Position numbers and translations under genes: made by a program | Notes under the pieces: model-generated | Told to the model about the DNA's origin: nothing | The model's database searches: none | Seen by the model: the letters and a program-made list of their open reading frames with translations, nothing else | Source of the DNA: an uncultured Pseudomonadota bacterium | Lineage (GTDB): Bacteria > Myxococcota > UBA796 | Assembly: GCA_913040875.1 (NCBI GenBank) | Contig: CAJWHX010000199.1 | Span: forward strand, 1-6,556 | Length of the DNA: 6,556 nt | Reading direction: 5' to 3' | Shown: piece by piece, positions 6,481 to 6,556 of the stretch | Numbering within the stretch: the first letter of the stretch is position 1 | Layout of the letters: every line of letters starts with the position of its first letter

Positions 6481-6556
6481 GTCTTCTTGCTCCAGGCACG
6501 TCCGTTGCGCGCCCGAGCTCGATGGGCACGACGGAGAGATCGCGGCGGTCGTGCTG
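6481..6556. other. GC-rich foreign-looking end segment
   Basis: By hand count 52 of 76 bases are G or C (68%), with about 12 CpG dinucleotides, against about 48-52% in each of the two preceding 60-base lines. More than one frame is open: the minus-strand frame reading RDLSVVPIELGRATDVPG and a plus-strand frame reading RHVRCAPELDGHDGE both have mostly G or C in third codon positions, as in genes of high-GC bacteria. Neither is long enough to identify. It is probably a piece of a different gene or organism joined within the barrel's signal-peptide region. Confidence 0.5.

Noticed and set aside
6329..6529. 66-residue minus-strand frame beginning in the GC-rich end
   Set aside because: The part inside the barrel gene is out of frame with the conserved barrel sequence. 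Only the GC-rich upstream part could be real coding sequence, and it is too short to identify.

Overview
The window looks like a fragment of a Gram-negative, probably Myxococcota-like (former deltaproteobacterial) genome with a GC content in the mid-40s percent. This placement is an inference from gene content. The window holds a lipoprotein with a Thr/Asp/Glu-rich linker and a lamin-tail domain, a PduO-type cobalamin adenosyltransferase, an Hsp70 paralogue with an acidic tail in place of the usual lid, and an outer-membrane beta-barrel whose C-terminus resembles DUF6029-type proteins. No ribosomal RNA or other taxonomic marker is present.

Layout from left to right. Positions 1-581 (minus) hold the N-terminal part of a lipoprotein that runs off the left edge. 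A 119-131 bp divergent intergenic region follows, containing a hairpin directly before the next gene's Shine-Dalgarno sequence. Positions 713-1297 (plus) encode the PduO-type ATP:cob(I)alamin adenosyltransferase. It converges on a 743-residue Hsp70-family protein at 1390-3621 (minus). Upstream of the Hsp70 gene, 3622-3807 is non-coding and carries a good sigma-70-like promoter flanked by an interrupted dyad. Next come two minus-strand genes 48 bp apart that look like one transcription unit: the beta-barrel (4765-6465, first in the unit) and a secreted protein with two discoidin-like domains (3808-4713).

The last ~70-80 bases (about 6481-6556) differ sharply in composition, at about 68% GC with dense CpG. 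They meet the barrel gene exactly where its signal peptide should begin. The barrel frame stays open to the window edge, but the residues it would add do not look like a signal peptide. A chimeric join or a real rearrangement near 6473-6490 is the simplest reading.

Functionally, PduO makes adenosylcobalamin in the cytoplasm, and the Hsp70-like protein is a cytoplasmic ATP-driven chaperone or regulator. The other three products are exported: one lipoprotein, one outer-membrane barrel and one periplasmic or extracellular binding protein. The barrel and discoidin-like pair is the only obvious functional pairing. I found no defence system, mobile element, CRISPR array or RNA gene. The most unusual items are the lidless, acidic-tailed Hsp70 with altered substrate-arch residues, the barrel/lectin-like pair, and the compositional break at the right end.
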